Made by a program: the position numbers and the translations under genes
Shown: positions 43,260-51,703 of the stretch, in pieces
Numbering within the stretch: position 1 is the first letter of the stretch
Layout of the letters: every line of letters begins with the position of its first letter
Origin: Nostocoides sp. HKS02
Lineage (GTDB): Bacteria > Actinomycetota > Actinomycetes > Actinomycetales > Dermatophilaceae
NCBI RefSeq assembly: GCF_009707485.1
Contig: NZ_CP046121.1
Coordinates: 2,976,001-3,040,000 of the forward strand
Length of the DNA: 64,000 nt
Direction: 5' to 3'
The notes under the pieces: model-generated
What the model was told of the DNA's origin: nothing
The model's database searches: none
What the model saw: only the letters and a program-made list of their open reading frames with translations

Positions 43260-44996
43260 ATGCACGAAGGGTTGGGCCGTAGCGACCGCCTTTTCGCCGC
43301 CGCCGTTTTCGGGATTGGTTCGGTGTGGGGGGTGCTCGGTCTGGGCGCATGGTTTGCTTTCATCCTGACTGGTCGCAGGCCAAATGCGATGGTTTTGGCG
43401 GCACCGGTCGAGGTCTTGGCGCACCCGGGTGACTTGGCGGGGGAGCGCTGGGCAGGTGCTCGTTCGCCGGGCGTGTACTGGGGCTGCACGCTGGCCGTGG
43501 TGCTGCTCCTAGGAGCCATCAGTGCACTGCTGTGGCGGCAACTGCTGGGGCGGTCGGGGTCGGAGCTTGACCTTCGGGGATGTGCTTCACGTCGGGAGGT
43601 GCGGGCTGGCGCGGGTCGGGCAACTCTCTCCTCGCGCGCCTCGACGCTGCGGCCGGCACTGTCCAAACCGTCGTTGACGGATCTGGGGTTCTGGTTGGGG
43701 TCGTCCCGCGGGGTGGGGGCGTACGCGACGGTGGAGGACTCGATGGTCATCCTGGGGCCGCCGCGCTCTGGGAAGGGGATCCACCTGGCCATCCCGATGA
43801 TCCTGGAGGCTCCGGGTCCGGTGCTGACGACGAGCACCCGACCGGATAACCTCGCGGTGACGATGCGCCGCCGTGCCCGATCAGGCCCTGTGGCCGTGTT
43901 CGACCCGCAGGGCCTGGCGCCCGGCATGCGGTCGGCGACCCGGTGGTCCCCGATCCGGGGGTGTGAGGACCCGCAGGTGGCCATGCTGCGCGCGAAGGCG
44001 CTGACGACGGGTGCCGCGAACGGGACGACGGACTCGAACTTCTGGCAGGCCTCCGCGGAGCAAGCGGTCCGGGTGTTGTTGCACGCGGCCGCGTTGGGTG
44101 GGTGCACCTCGGCCGACCTGTACCGGTGGTCCCTCTCGGCGGCGCAGGCACGGGAGGCGGTCGTCATCCTCTCCGCGCACCCGCAGGCGGCGCAGGCGTG
44201 GGCAGAGGCGTTGGAGGCCGTCATCAACGCCGACCCACGGCAGAGGGACTCGGTGTGGGCGATGGTCACGATCGCGTTCGCCGCCCTGGCCGACCCCAGA
44301 GTGCTGGACGCGGTCTCACCCGGGCCGGGGGAGCAGTTCGACCCTGCCGCGTTCCTGACCGGGAATGGGACGATCTACCTGCTGGGGACCGCCACCGGGT
44401 CCGCGGCCACGGCTGGGCTGGTGGGCGCCTTCGTCGAGGACGTCGCCGAAGTCGCCCGACGCCTGGCGGCCCGGTCCGCCGGGGCGCGGCTGGACCCCCC
44501 GCTGACACTGGTACTGGACGAGGCGGCCAACTACCCGCTCCCGTCGCTGCCGGCGCTGATGTCCGACGGCGGCGGCACCGGCATCTGCACCGTGGTCGTC
44601 CTGCAGTCGCTGGCTCAGGCCCGGCACGTGTGGGGTGAGCACGCCGCGTCGGCGATCTGGGACGCCGCGATCGTCAAGGTCATCCTCGGCGGGGGCTCCA
44701 ACGCCCGCGACCTGCAGGACCTGTCCACCCTGATCGGGCAACGTGACCAGACGAGCACCACGACCAGCCACGGCCGCGACGGCCACCCCAGCAGGTCGAC
44801 CACTTCGACGAAGGTCCCGATCCTGGAGCCGGCGCAGCTGCGCACCCTGCCGTTCGGGACCGCGGTCCTGCTCCTGAGGGCGGCGCGTCCGATCGCGCTG
44901 ACGCTCAGAGCCTGGACCAAGCGGCCGGACGCCGCCGCCCTGACCGCGGACCGTCGCCTGGTCGAAGCTGACATCCACGATGCCGCGACTGCGTGA
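43260..44996 (+). CDS. TraD/VirD4-like conjugative coupling ATPase
   Basis: A 578-residue protein. Two N-terminal membrane segments (FGIGSVWGVLGLGAWFAFIL and CTLAVVLLLGAISALLW) precede an ATPase with Walker A GPPRSGKG (166-173) and Walker B LTLVLDEAAN, then CTVVVLQSLAQARHVWGEHA as in TraD/TraG proteins with a TraM-recognition domain. It would form a hexameric pump coupling DNA to a secretion channel at the membrane. ATG 43260 follows GAGGAGGAGC. It overlaps the next gene by 17 bp. It is the only transfer protein recognised here. Confidence 0.9.
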   Translation: MHEGLGRSDRLFAAAVFGIGSVWGVLGLGAWFAFILTGRRPNAMVLAAPVEVLAHPGDLAGERWAGARSPGVYWGCTLAVVLLLGAISALLWRQLLGRSGSELDLRGCASRREVRAGAGRATLSSRASTLRPALSKPSLTDLGFWLGSSRGVGAYATVEDSMVILGPPRSGKGIHLAIPMILEAPGPVLTTSTRPDNLAVTMRRRARSGPVAVFDPQGLAPGMRSATRWSPIRGCEDPQVAMLRAKALTTGAANGTTDSNFWQASAEQAVRVLLHAAALGGCTSADLYRWSLSAAQAREAVVILSAHPQAAQAWAEALEAVINADPRQRDSVWAMVTIAFAALADPRVLDAVSPGPGEQFDPAAFLTGNGTIYLLGTATGSAATAGLVGAFVEDVAEVARRLAARSAGARLDPPLTLVLDEAANYPLPSLPALMSDGGGTGICTVVVLQSLAQARHVWGEHAASAIWDAAIVKVILGGGSNARDLQDLSTLIGQRDQTSTTTSHGRDGHPSRSTTSTKVPILEPAQLRTLPFGTAVLLLRAARPIALTLRAWTKRPDAAALTADRRLVEADIHDAATA

Positions 44997-45417
44997 GGTT
45001 GGACCGCTGCACGTCCCGTCTCTGACCGCGACGGAGCGGCAGGCGGTGCTGGCGGATCTGCGGGTGTGGGTGGAGCGGCTCGCGGACCGGTTCGCGCTGG
45101 ACACCCGCGTGGTCCCACCCTGCTGGGAGGCGCACAACGGGATGCTCGAGGCGTTGTCGGCGTTGCGGGACCACGAACGCGGCTCGTATGCGCCCGACGC
45201 AGACCCTCGCGCCGGTGTGGACTGGCTGCACGCGCTGCGCGAGGTCCGGACCCTGCTGCTTGAGCAGGCGGCGCTGACCCAGTGCACCGTGCAGCAGCAC
45301 CGGGACCCCCCACACCGGCCGCCCAGCCCGGCCGCAGCGGGGCCGGCCCCAGCCCCGACGACACAGCCCACCGCGCTCCCCGAGAGCCCCTGCGGTTCAA
45401 CGGAGCTGGGCCGGTAG
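44980..45417 (+). CDS. Hypothetical protein of the element
   Basis: A 145-residue protein. The first 100 residues are helical (LTATERQAVLADLRVWVERL, ADRFALDTRVVPPCWEAHNG, MLEALSALRDHE), and the C-terminal 40 are Pro/Ala-rich and probably disordered. It overlaps the coupling-protein gene by 17 bp, so it is co-translated and may act with it. No family recognised. Confidence 0.65.
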   Translation: MPRLREVGPLHVPSLTATERQAVLADLRVWVERLADRFALDTRVVPPCWEAHNGMLEALSALRDHERGSYAPDADPRAGVDWLHALREVRTLLLEQAALTQCTVQQHRDPPHRPPSPAAAGPAPAPTTQPTALPESPCGSTELGR

Positions 45418-45479
45418 TGACCCCGCTGGCTGCGTAGACCCGGGTGAGGTGGGAGCGTCCCGCCCGGGAAAGGCCAGCC

Positions 45480-46094
45480 ATGGTGGACAGTCCTGAAACC
45501 CGGAACGTGACCCAAGCCGCGCTCCTTGGCCTGGCGATCGCCGCGCAGCAGAAACTAGACCTGGATGACCCGGCCGACTTCTGGTACCAGCAGGGCGCCC
45601 GCGACGCCTACGCGTACGCGGCGGCGATGCACCTCACGGGCCAGCCGGGGGAGGCCGTCCAGGCCGCGGCCGACCGGGTCGTCCACCTCCTGGGGGAACA
45701 GGTCACCGACCTCGGCGTCCTCATGGAAAGCACCCTGGAAGCCTGCCGACCGGCGACCGGGCTCACCTGGGTGGGCCAGCTGTCGTTCGACCGGCTCACC
45801 CGCGGCCTGGCTGGCATCGACCACGACACCGGTTCGCGCTGGGGCGCCCTCGCAGATATCCGCATCTTCCATCGCCTGACCACCGGCGCCAGTAAGGGCC
45901 TGCTGTACGCCCACGACCGCACCTGGGACGAGTACGCGATCCTCGACCCGGCCGCACACGTCGACACGGTCGCCGCCACCGTCCGTGAGGCCTCGCACCC
46001 CGGCCCCAATCTTGCCCTGGACGACTTCGTCGCCCTGCTGCGCGCGAACCCACCCATGGCCATCGAGTCCACATGGCCGGAGGTGCAGCTGTGA
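45480..46094 (+). CDS. Hypothetical protein of the element
   Basis: A 204-residue protein from ATG 45480. It is mainly helical (TQAALLGLAIAAQQKLDLDD, ADFWYQQGARDAYAYAAAMH, VVHLLGEQVTDLGVLMESTL) with a region LYAHDRTWDEYAILDPAAHV. No motif or membrane segment is seen. Its stop overlaps the primase GTG start by 4 bases (GTGA), so the two are translationally coupled. Proteins at this place in actinobacterial elements are usually annotated only as hypothetical. Confidence 0.65.
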   Translation: MVDSPETRNVTQAALLGLAIAAQQKLDLDDPADFWYQQGARDAYAYAAAMHLTGQPGEAVQAAADRVVHLLGEQVTDLGVLMESTLEACRPATGLTWVGQLSFDRLTRGLAGIDHDTGSRWGALADIRIFHRLTTGASKGLLYAHDRTWDEYAILDPAAHVDTVAATVREASHPGPNLALDDFVALLRANPPMAIESTWPEVQL

Positions 46095-47491
46095 CCGGGC
46101 CCCGGGTCGACGTTCTCGGGCTGCGGGCGGCGCACCCCTTGACGGACGTGGTTGCCGCCGCCGGGGTGGAGCTGCAAGCCCGAGGCCGAGGGTGGATGGG
46201 CTGCTGCCCCTTCCACGAGGACACCACCGCTTCCCTGTCCGTCGACGGCGTCCCCGACCGGTTCCACTGCTTCGGCTGCGGCGCCTCCGGCGACGTCATC
46301 GACTTCGTCCAGCGCCTGCACGGCCTCACGTTCACCGAAGCGGTCGCACACCTGGAGGCCCGGACCCCGCACCCCCGCCCCGCCACACCATCCCACCACC
46401 AGCTGCGCCCAGGTCCTTCGCCTAGCTGGCCACCGCGGGACCGGGCGTACGAGGTCAACGCCCTCGCCTGGGCGCACTACACCCGCCCGGTCGCCCACGC
46501 CACTGCGGTGAGCCACCTGAGCCGCCGCCGGGGCATCGACGTGACCGCACTGGAGGAACAGCTCGGCGCACCGGTCGTCGGCCACACCGGCCACGGGTGG
46601 ACCACCCTCACCGACCATCTGCGCGCCGCCGGTGTCACCGACCAGGAGCTACTGGCACTGGACCTGGCCCAGTCCACCCGCCGCGGCACCCTCATTGACA
46701 CCCTGCGCGACCGGCTCGTCATCGCGGCCACCACACCGGACTGCCGGATCGCCGGGCTCCTGGGCCGGGACACCAGCGGCGACCCGCGTGCCCCGAAGTA
46801 CCGCAACCCCACCCGCACCGTCACCTACGACAAGGCCATCACGTGCTACCAGCCCGCGCCCACCCGACACCCCCGGGCGACCGTCGTCCTGGTCGAAGGA
46901 CCCTTCGACGCCCTCGCCGTCGCCGCCACGGCCGCCACGGCGGGGCGCCTGAGCGAGTTCACCGCCCTGGCCACAGGCGGCGTCGTCGTGACACCCAGCC
47001 ACGCCGCCCGCGCCGCCCACCTGACCGGTGGGGCGCTGGTCGTCGCCATGGACGGCGACCGTCCCGGACAGGACGGTGCAACCCGCTGGGTGGACCTGCT
47101 CGCCGTGCAGGCCGGCAGGCCGGTCCTGGTCACCGACCTGCCCCACGGGCGGGACCCGGCCGACTGGCTCGCCCAGCACGGCCCCGCAGGACTCGCGCTG
47201 CTGGATCCGGCACGGCCCGGCGCCTCGGGCGGCCCGCGGCAGCCTGGCCCGGAGATCGTCCGCGCCATCCTGTCCACCCGCCGCCGGGACCCCGCCGTCG
47301 AGGTCAGCAAGGCGCTAGGGCCGCTCCTGGCCGCGCTGCCCGCCCAACACGCCGAGCAGCTGGCCGCGGGGGCGGTCACCGAGATGACCAGGCGGGGCTG
47401 GAACCCCGACGACGCCTTCACCCGCAGCCTCACCTCTGCATGGCGCACCGCCGCCCGAACCCTGCCGTACCCGGCAAGCCGTTCCTTGTGA
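46091..47491 (+). CDS. DnaG-type primase with CHC2 zinc finger and TOPRIM domain
   Basis: A 466-residue protein. The N-terminal zinc finger is CCPFH...CFGC (Cys39, His42, Cys60, Cys63). Residues about 115-230 are a primase-core-like region with the stretch GLLGRDTSGDPRAPKYRNPT. The TOPRIM part has VVLVEGPFDALAVA (Glu) and LVVAMDGDRPGQ (Asp-x-Asp). It is shorter than bacterial DnaG and lacks the DnaB-binding C-terminus. It would make primers for replication or second-strand synthesis of the element after transfer. GTG 46091 overlaps the preceding stop. Confidence 0.9.
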   Translation: MTGPRVDVLGLRAAHPLTDVVAAAGVELQARGRGWMGCCPFHEDTTASLSVDGVPDRFHCFGCGASGDVIDFVQRLHGLTFTEAVAHLEARTPHPRPATPSHHQLRPGPSPSWPPRDRAYEVNALAWAHYTRPVAHATAVSHLSRRRGIDVTALEEQLGAPVVGHTGHGWTTLTDHLRAAGVTDQELLALDLAQSTRRGTLIDTLRDRLVIAATTPDCRIAGLLGRDTSGDPRAPKYRNPTRTVTYDKAITCYQPAPTRHPRATVVLVEGPFDALAVAATAATAGRLSEFTALATGGVVVTPSHAARAAHLTGGALVVAMDGDRPGQDGATRWVDLLAVQAGRPVLVTDLPHGRDPADWLAQHGPAGLALLDPARPGASGGPRQPGPEIVRAILSTRRRDPAVEVSKALGPLLAALPAQHAEQLAAGAVTEMTRRGWNPDDAFTRSLTSAWRTAARTLPYPASRSL

Positions 47492-47519
47492 CGATCCGCA
47501 CCCGCAACGGAGAGCGACC

Positions 47520-47840
47520 ATGACCGACACCCAAACCTTGCTCAAGCGGGCCGCCGACCACCTGACCGCCGCCGCGTGCCTTACCCGATGTGACGACATC
47601 CCCAGCTCCCACGCCGTGGCCGGGGTCATCGAGCTCACCAGAGCCGGCATTGCCCCCGGCGCCCTCGAGGATGTCGGCCCCACGCCCGGGCCGGCCTCCA
47701 CGCTTGGACGCCTGCACGCCGCCCTGGCGGCCCTCGACACCATCGGCCCGCTCGACGGTCCACCGGACCTGCTGGCCTGGTCCTGGCAGGTAGCCGACCT
47801 GATCCGGATCCTCGAGGCTCGCAAGGCGGCGCAGCCGTGA
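47520..47840 (+). CDS. Small hypothetical protein of the element
   Basis: A 106-residue helical protein starting at ATG 47520 (MTDTQTLLKRAADHLTAAAC). It contains SHAVAGVIELTRAGIAPGAL and a final helix (LLAWSWQVADLIRILEARKA). Its stop overlaps the GTG of the next gene (GTGA). No motif recognised; co-expression with the primase and the following HTH protein is likely. Confidence 0.6.
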   Translation: MTDTQTLLKRAADHLTAAACLTRCDDIPSSHAVAGVIELTRAGIAPGALEDVGPTPGPASTLGRLHAALAALDTIGPLDGPPDLLAWSWQVADLIRILEARKAAQP

Positions 47841-49240
47841 CCGCAACCACCGCAGCAGACCTACTGGCCCGCGCTAACCGCCTGGCCATCGAGCTGCGCG
47901 ACAGCCACCACCCCGCCACGCTCGCGCAGTGGGAACGGTTCGACGTTACCCTCCACCGGGCCCTACACGAGACCCTCGGCCCCGCCGCCAGCTCGATCCA
48001 CCGCACTGACCCGCACCGCATCGCCTTGCTGTCGGCTATCCGCACCTACCCCACACCGCTTCGTCCACCGGCTGACATCCCGCTCACCGCCGCCCAGGCG
48101 GCCCACCTCCTGAACCTCACCCCACAAGGTCTGCGCAGCAGGATCCAGGCGGGCCACCTCAGGGCCGTGCACGACGGGAACGCAGTCGCCGTGCACGCCC
48201 GGGACCTCGACCATCGTCCGGACATCACGCCCGCCGACCCCCTCGACCTGCACACCCTCGCCCGACTCAGCGTCACCCTCGGCGCCCTGGCAGACCTGCT
48301 CCACAACGCCCGCACCACCGGGCAGCCGGTACTGGACGAACCCGGCGAGGCCGCCGCCACCGCCCGGCACCTGCTCGCCATCGGACGTGTGGCCGCAGGC
48401 CACACCCTCACCGCCATCGCGTACGCGGACGCCGACCGGCCGCTGGCCATCGCCCAGTACACCGAGCGGGTCCTGGACACCCTGGCCGACGCCACTGCCC
48501 GACCGGCCGGGCTGGACCGTCTACGCATCGTCACCCCGCACCAGGCATCTACCGACCTCGGCGACCGCCTCGAAGCAGCACTGCACACCTGGAACGCCGC
48601 CGCTCGCGCCGACCTCGGCCGCCCCGTCCCCGCCGCCGAGAGCGTCCGGTTCTTGTCCACCCAGGCGGTCCACCTCTATGCCGTCACCCACCAGGTCATC
48701 ACCCTGGATTCGGGTCTGAACCTCGACCTCGACAAAGCCACCACTGCCGCATTGGCCGCTGCCGCACGCGCCGCCCGCAACGCCGGTCCGCTGTGGGCCA
48801 ACCTGACCACCCTGCAGCGGCCGACCCTTGAGTACGTCACGGCCAGCCGCGCGCTCATCCCCGTCCTCGACGCCGTCACCGCCGCCGTCGCCGCACCCGG
48901 GAGCACCGAAGCTCTCGACATCCGCCGCGCGCTCGCCGACCTCACCGGCACCGCCGCCACCATCGCCGACCTCATGGCCACCACCCGCACCCTGCCCGAC
49001 CGGCTCGCCCGCTCCCAGCTCCTGCACACCCCAAAGAACCGCACCACCCTCATCGACCTGCGAAGCCGGCAGCGCCGGACCACCCGCCCCGCCACCGCCG
49101 ACGACATCACCCACCTGGCCAAAGCCTGGGCTGACGCCGGTTACACCGCGCACGGTGCAGCCACCCAGCTCCACCACATCACTACCACCCGGCTGCCCCA
49201 CCAGCTGTACGCCCTGCACCCCGTCGAACGAACTCTGTGA
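47837..49240 (+). CDS. Hypothetical protein with internal helix-turn-helix
   Basis: A 467-residue helical protein. Around residues 85-120 a MerR/excisionase-type helix-turn-helix is visible (LTAAQAAHLLNLTPQGLRSR, then IQAGHLRAVHDGNAVAVHAR). The remainder is a long Ala/Leu/Thr-rich helical region with repeated 'D-x-A-T-A-A-L-A-A-A' patterns and little hydrophobic-core variation. GTG 47837 overlaps the preceding stop. It may bind element DNA, for example at the origin of transfer or an att site, but this is inference from the helix-turn-helix only. Confidence 0.65.
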   Translation: MTATTAADLLARANRLAIELRDSHHPATLAQWERFDVTLHRALHETLGPAASSIHRTDPHRIALLSAIRTYPTPLRPPADIPLTAAQAAHLLNLTPQGLRSRIQAGHLRAVHDGNAVAVHARDLDHRPDITPADPLDLHTLARLSVTLGALADLLHNARTTGQPVLDEPGEAAATARHLLAIGRVAAGHTLTAIAYADADRPLAIAQYTERVLDTLADATARPAGLDRLRIVTPHQASTDLGDRLEAALHTWNAAARADLGRPVPAAESVRFLSTQAVHLYAVTHQVITLDSGLNLDLDKATTAALAAAARAARNAGPLWANLTTLQRPTLEYVTASRALIPVLDAVTAAVAAPGSTEALDIRRALADLTGTAATIADLMATTRTLPDRLARSQLLHTPKNRTTLIDLRSRQRRTTRPATADDITHLAKAWADAGYTAHGAATQLHHITTTRLPHQLYALHPVERTL

Positions 49241-49311
49241 CATCAGTCCAGCGCTACTCATGACGGCCCCTGCTGCACGAAGACGAAATGCCCGAACCCG
49301 GAGGAGGAGCC

Positions 49312-49602
49312 GTGACAGCCATCGACCGACCCCCACACGCCCCCGTGAATCAGCCACGCGCCTTAAGCAAGCAAGAGGTGCGGCCTCACAAAGCCAAGAG
49401 GGCGGCGAAGCACGCCCTGCCCGAAGATCGGCTCTGGTCGGTGATGGACGTCGCCTACTTCCTCGCCGTTCCCGTGCAGACCGTCTACTCCTGGCGAGGT
49501 CAAGGACGGGGTCCGAAGGGCCGGCTCGTCGGTCGGCGCCTCCGATACCGACCAGAAGACGTTCGAGAGTGGGTCGCAGCGCTGTCGACGGACGTCGCAT
49601 GA
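49312..49602 (+). CDS. Excisionase-like helix-turn-helix protein
   Basis: A 96-residue protein from GTG 49312, chosen for GGAGGAGGAGCC immediately upstream. The core LWSVMDVAYFLAVPVQTVYS, then WRGQGRGPKGRLVGRRLRYR with PEDVREWVAAL, is the MerR-like excisionase fold (HTH_17). The basic N-terminus (KAKRAAKHAL) may help bind DNA. Its stop overlaps the integrase ATG by three bases (ATGA), the usual xis-int arrangement. It should direct excision of the element. Confidence 0.88.
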   Translation: MTAIDRPPHAPVNQPRALSKQEVRPHKAKRAAKHALPEDRLWSVMDVAYFLAVPVQTVYSWRGQGRGPKGRLVGRRLRYRPEDVREWVAALSTDVA

Positions 49603-50783
49603 GACGCCTCGGCCTCGGCGAATTTGGGGAGGTCCGCTACACGGTGAGATACGGCCGGCCGGTAGCAATGGTTAACTACCGTGACTTCAACGGCGTCAGG
49701 CACCGACTCCAGGCATCCGGTCGCACCAAGGCGGAGGCTCGCCGTGCAGTGGTCCGGGCAGTCGAGAACACGATCGCCAGCGGCTCGGATGGCGAGTTCT
49801 CCTCCACCTCCACCGTCGAGGCAGGCGCGCGGGCGTGGCTCGACGACTTCGCGGAACTGGTAGCTCGGGGGGCGCGGTCACCCTCGACGCTTGACCTTTA
49901 TCGCGATGCCATCGAGCGACATCTGATCCCGGCGATTGGAGGGTTAAGGATCGGTGAGTTGACCACTGCCCGCGTCGACCGATTTCTTCGATCCATCCTG
50001 CGCTCGAAGGGGTACGCGACGGCCAAGCTCACCCGAACCGTGCTTTCCGGCGTCTGCGGATACCTTTCCCGACAGGGAGCGCTGCAGTTCAATCCCGTCA
50101 GGGACGCCGGCCGCCTCGAAGCCGACCGCGACCGAACTCCTCGGGCCCTGACCCCGGTCGAGGTTCGCCACTGGCTAGCCCTGCTCGACGCCAGCGAGGA
50201 AGCCCAGCGGAACGACCTCCCCACACTGGCACGATTCATCCTCGCCACGGGACTGCGCATCGGCGAAGCCTTGGCGGTGCGCTGGTCTGACATCGACTTC
50301 GACCATGGTTTGCTCAATGTGCAGCGGACCCTCCTACGACTCAAGGGCAAGGGCATCGTCGAATCGGCGCCCAAGTCGAAGGCCTCGATCCGGGTGCTCG
50401 TCCTGCCCGGCTGGTGTCTGACGATGCTCAAGACCCGACGCCAACAGCTCGGAGCCTTCGATGGCCCCATCTTCCCCGATGCCAAGGGCGGCTACCGGGA
50501 CAAGAGCAACGTCGGTGCCGCCTTCCGCCGGGCCCGAACCGGAACACCGTTCGAGTGGGTCAAGCCGCACACCTACCGCAAGACGGTCGCGACAATCCTA
50601 GACAACCAAGGCGCCAGCGCCCGCATGATCGCCGACCAGCTCGGCCATGCCCGAGTCTCGATGACCCAGGACGTCTATATGGGTCGACGGGCCGTGCACC
50701 ATTCGGTTGCCGCCGCACTCGAATCTGCCAACCCCGACGTCAGCCGCCCGCAAGTCGCCGGCGGAGATGCAGATCCGAAGTGA
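49599..50783 (+). CDS. Tyrosine integrase of the element
   Basis: A 394-residue integrase. An AP2-like N-terminal arm (VRYTVRYGRPVAMVNYRDFN) is followed by the core-binding domain (STLDLYRDAIERHLIPAIGG) and the catalytic domain with Arg220 (TGLRIGEAL), Lys about 261, His324 and Arg327 (PHTYRKTV), His350 (QLGHARVS) and Tyr360 (QDVYMGR). All key residues are present. ATG 49599 overlaps the excisionase stop. The gene ends 77 bp from the 3' end of tRNA-Lys, the usual distance for integrases whose target is that tRNA. Confidence 0.93.
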   Translation: MRRLGLGEFGEVRYTVRYGRPVAMVNYRDFNGVRHRLQASGRTKAEARRAVVRAVENTIASGSDGEFSSTSTVEAGARAWLDDFAELVARGARSPSTLDLYRDAIERHLIPAIGGLRIGELTTARVDRFLRSILRSKGYATAKLTRTVLSGVCGYLSRQGALQFNPVRDAGRLEADRDRTPRALTPVEVRHWLALLDASEEAQRNDLPTLARFILATGLRIGEALAVRWSDIDFDHGLLNVQRTLLRLKGKGIVESAPKSKASIRVLVLPGWCLTMLKTRRQQLGAFDGPIFPDAKGGYRDKSNVGAAFRRARTGTPFEWVKPHTYRKTVATILDNQGASARMIADQLGHARVSMTQDVYMGRRAVHHSVAAALESANPDVSRPQVAGGDADPK

Positions 50784-50859
50784 GTAAACGCATGTGTGAG
50801 CGTATGTGTGAGCGGATGCGCCTTGCAGCGTCCTGCCAATCGCCTGACCTGCGCGTTTG

Positions 50860-50931
50860 TGGGCCCCGTCGGATTCGAACCGACAACCTACGGATTAAAA
50901 GTCCGCAGCTCTGCCATTGAGCTAGAGGCCC
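50860..50931 (-). tRNA. tRNA-Lys (anticodon TTT)
   Basis: The 72-nt minus-strand sequence folds as a complete tRNA: acceptor GGGCCTC/GGGGCCC, D-arm GCTC-AATGGCA-GAGC, anticodon loop CTTTTAA (TTT), variable loop AGGTT, T-arm GTCGG-TTCGAAT-CCGAC, and discriminator A. No CCA is encoded. Its 3' end points left, toward the integrase gene, so it is the intact side of the integration site. Confidence 0.95.
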
Positions 50932-51131
50932 GGGGGTGTGGTCCGCGCTGGCACGAACCGCGGCGGCGACTCCCGCGCGTTTCGGCCGGTCCGCCCGCCG
51001 CCGCGCCAGTATGCCGCAGATGCCCGCCGCCATCGCCCCAGCCCCCACTGCAACCTCCTCCCGTTCTGCCCGATGCGAACGGCCCGACAAATGCCTTGAC
51101 CCTCGGTCGTGAACACGGGCCCAATGGTCAG

Positions 51132-51695
51132 GTGACCACCACCCCGCGCGCCATCGTGCTGGTCGAGGGTCACAGCGACCGGGTCGCCCTGCTGACGTTG
51201 GCGCGGCGAGCCGGGCGGGACCTGGCCGGGGAAGGTGTTCAGGTGCTGCCAATGGGCGGCATCACCAACGTGCGCGCATTCGTGTCGCGACTTGGGCCGG
51301 ACGGGCTCGGCGTCCCGCTCGTCGGGCTCTACGACGGTGCCGAGGAGGCCCAGCTTCGGCGCGGGCTGGCGGCGGCCGGTCTGGTCGAGGCACTCGACCC
51401 TGACGGACCATCCCATCTGGGCTTCTACCGGTGTTCAGCGGACCTCGAGGACGAGCTCATCCGGGCCCTCGGCGTCGAGCGCGTCGAGGAGGTCATCGCC
51501 GCCGCGGGGGATGAGCGTTCGCTTCGTCTCCTCACCGGCATGCCCGCCCAGCGAGGGTGGACGCGCGAGGCGGTGCTCCGGCGTTTCCTCGGCGTGAGGT
51601 CCGGTCGCAAGGCCCGGTATGCCGCGCTGCTGGTCGACGCCTTGGAGCCCGCCTGCGTCCCTGAGCCGTTGGCGGCCGTGCTGGCGCGCGTCTGA
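51132..51695 (+). CDS. TOPRIM domain protein (OLD-like)
   Basis: A 187-residue protein consisting of a TOPRIM domain: AIVLVEGHSDRVALLTLARR (Glu), GVQVLPMGGITNVRAFVSRL and LVGLYDGAEEAQL (acidic metal residues). This form resembles the TOPRIM of OLD-family nucleases, but the ATPase half is absent. A C-terminal helical part (RYAALLVDALEPACVPEPLA) follows. GTG 51132 is the likely start. It is common as a stand-alone gene in Actinobacteria and of uncertain function. It lies at the chromosome side of the tRNA-Lys. Confidence 0.8.
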   Translation: MTTTPRAIVLVEGHSDRVALLTLARRAGRDLAGEGVQVLPMGGITNVRAFVSRLGPDGLGVPLVGLYDGAEEAQLRRGLAAAGLVEALDPDGPSHLGFYRCSADLEDELIRALGVERVEEVIAAAGDERSLRLLTGMPAQRGWTREAVLRRFLGVRSGRKARYAALLVDALEPACVPEPLAAVLARV

Positions 51696-51703
51696 GCGTC
51701 GAG

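Larger units (their letters stand above)
41897..50860. mobile_element. Integrative (probably mobilizable) element next to tRNA-Lys
   Basis: The segment holds a tyrosine recombinase at the left (41897-43129), then a rightward block: TraD/VirD4-like coupling ATPase, two small proteins, CHC2/TOPRIM primase, two further proteins, excisionase and a second tyrosine integrase. Its right end reaches the 3' end of an intact minus-strand tRNA-Lys, where such elements insert. No relaxase, no mating-pair-formation genes and no FtsK-type TraB are seen, so it may depend on a helper. The left boundary is not located: I found no second copy of the tRNA 3' end, so the start is set at the outermost recombinase. 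Confidence 0.7.

Noticed and set aside
23709..43260. Second copy of the tRNA-Lys 3' end as the left attachment site
   Set aside because: I looked for a sequence like GGATTCGAACCGAC in this range and did not find one. A computed search of the whole window and beyond is needed.
44316..45515. A 399-codon minus-strand frame over the coupling-protein gene
   Set aside because: Antisense to the TraD-like gene; translation has no family features.
41897..50783. Interpretation as an AICE-type conjugative element
   Set aside because: AICEs use an FtsK/SpoIIIE-type TraB and a RepSA/prim-pol replication gene; neither is seen. The ATPase is TraD/VirD4-like.
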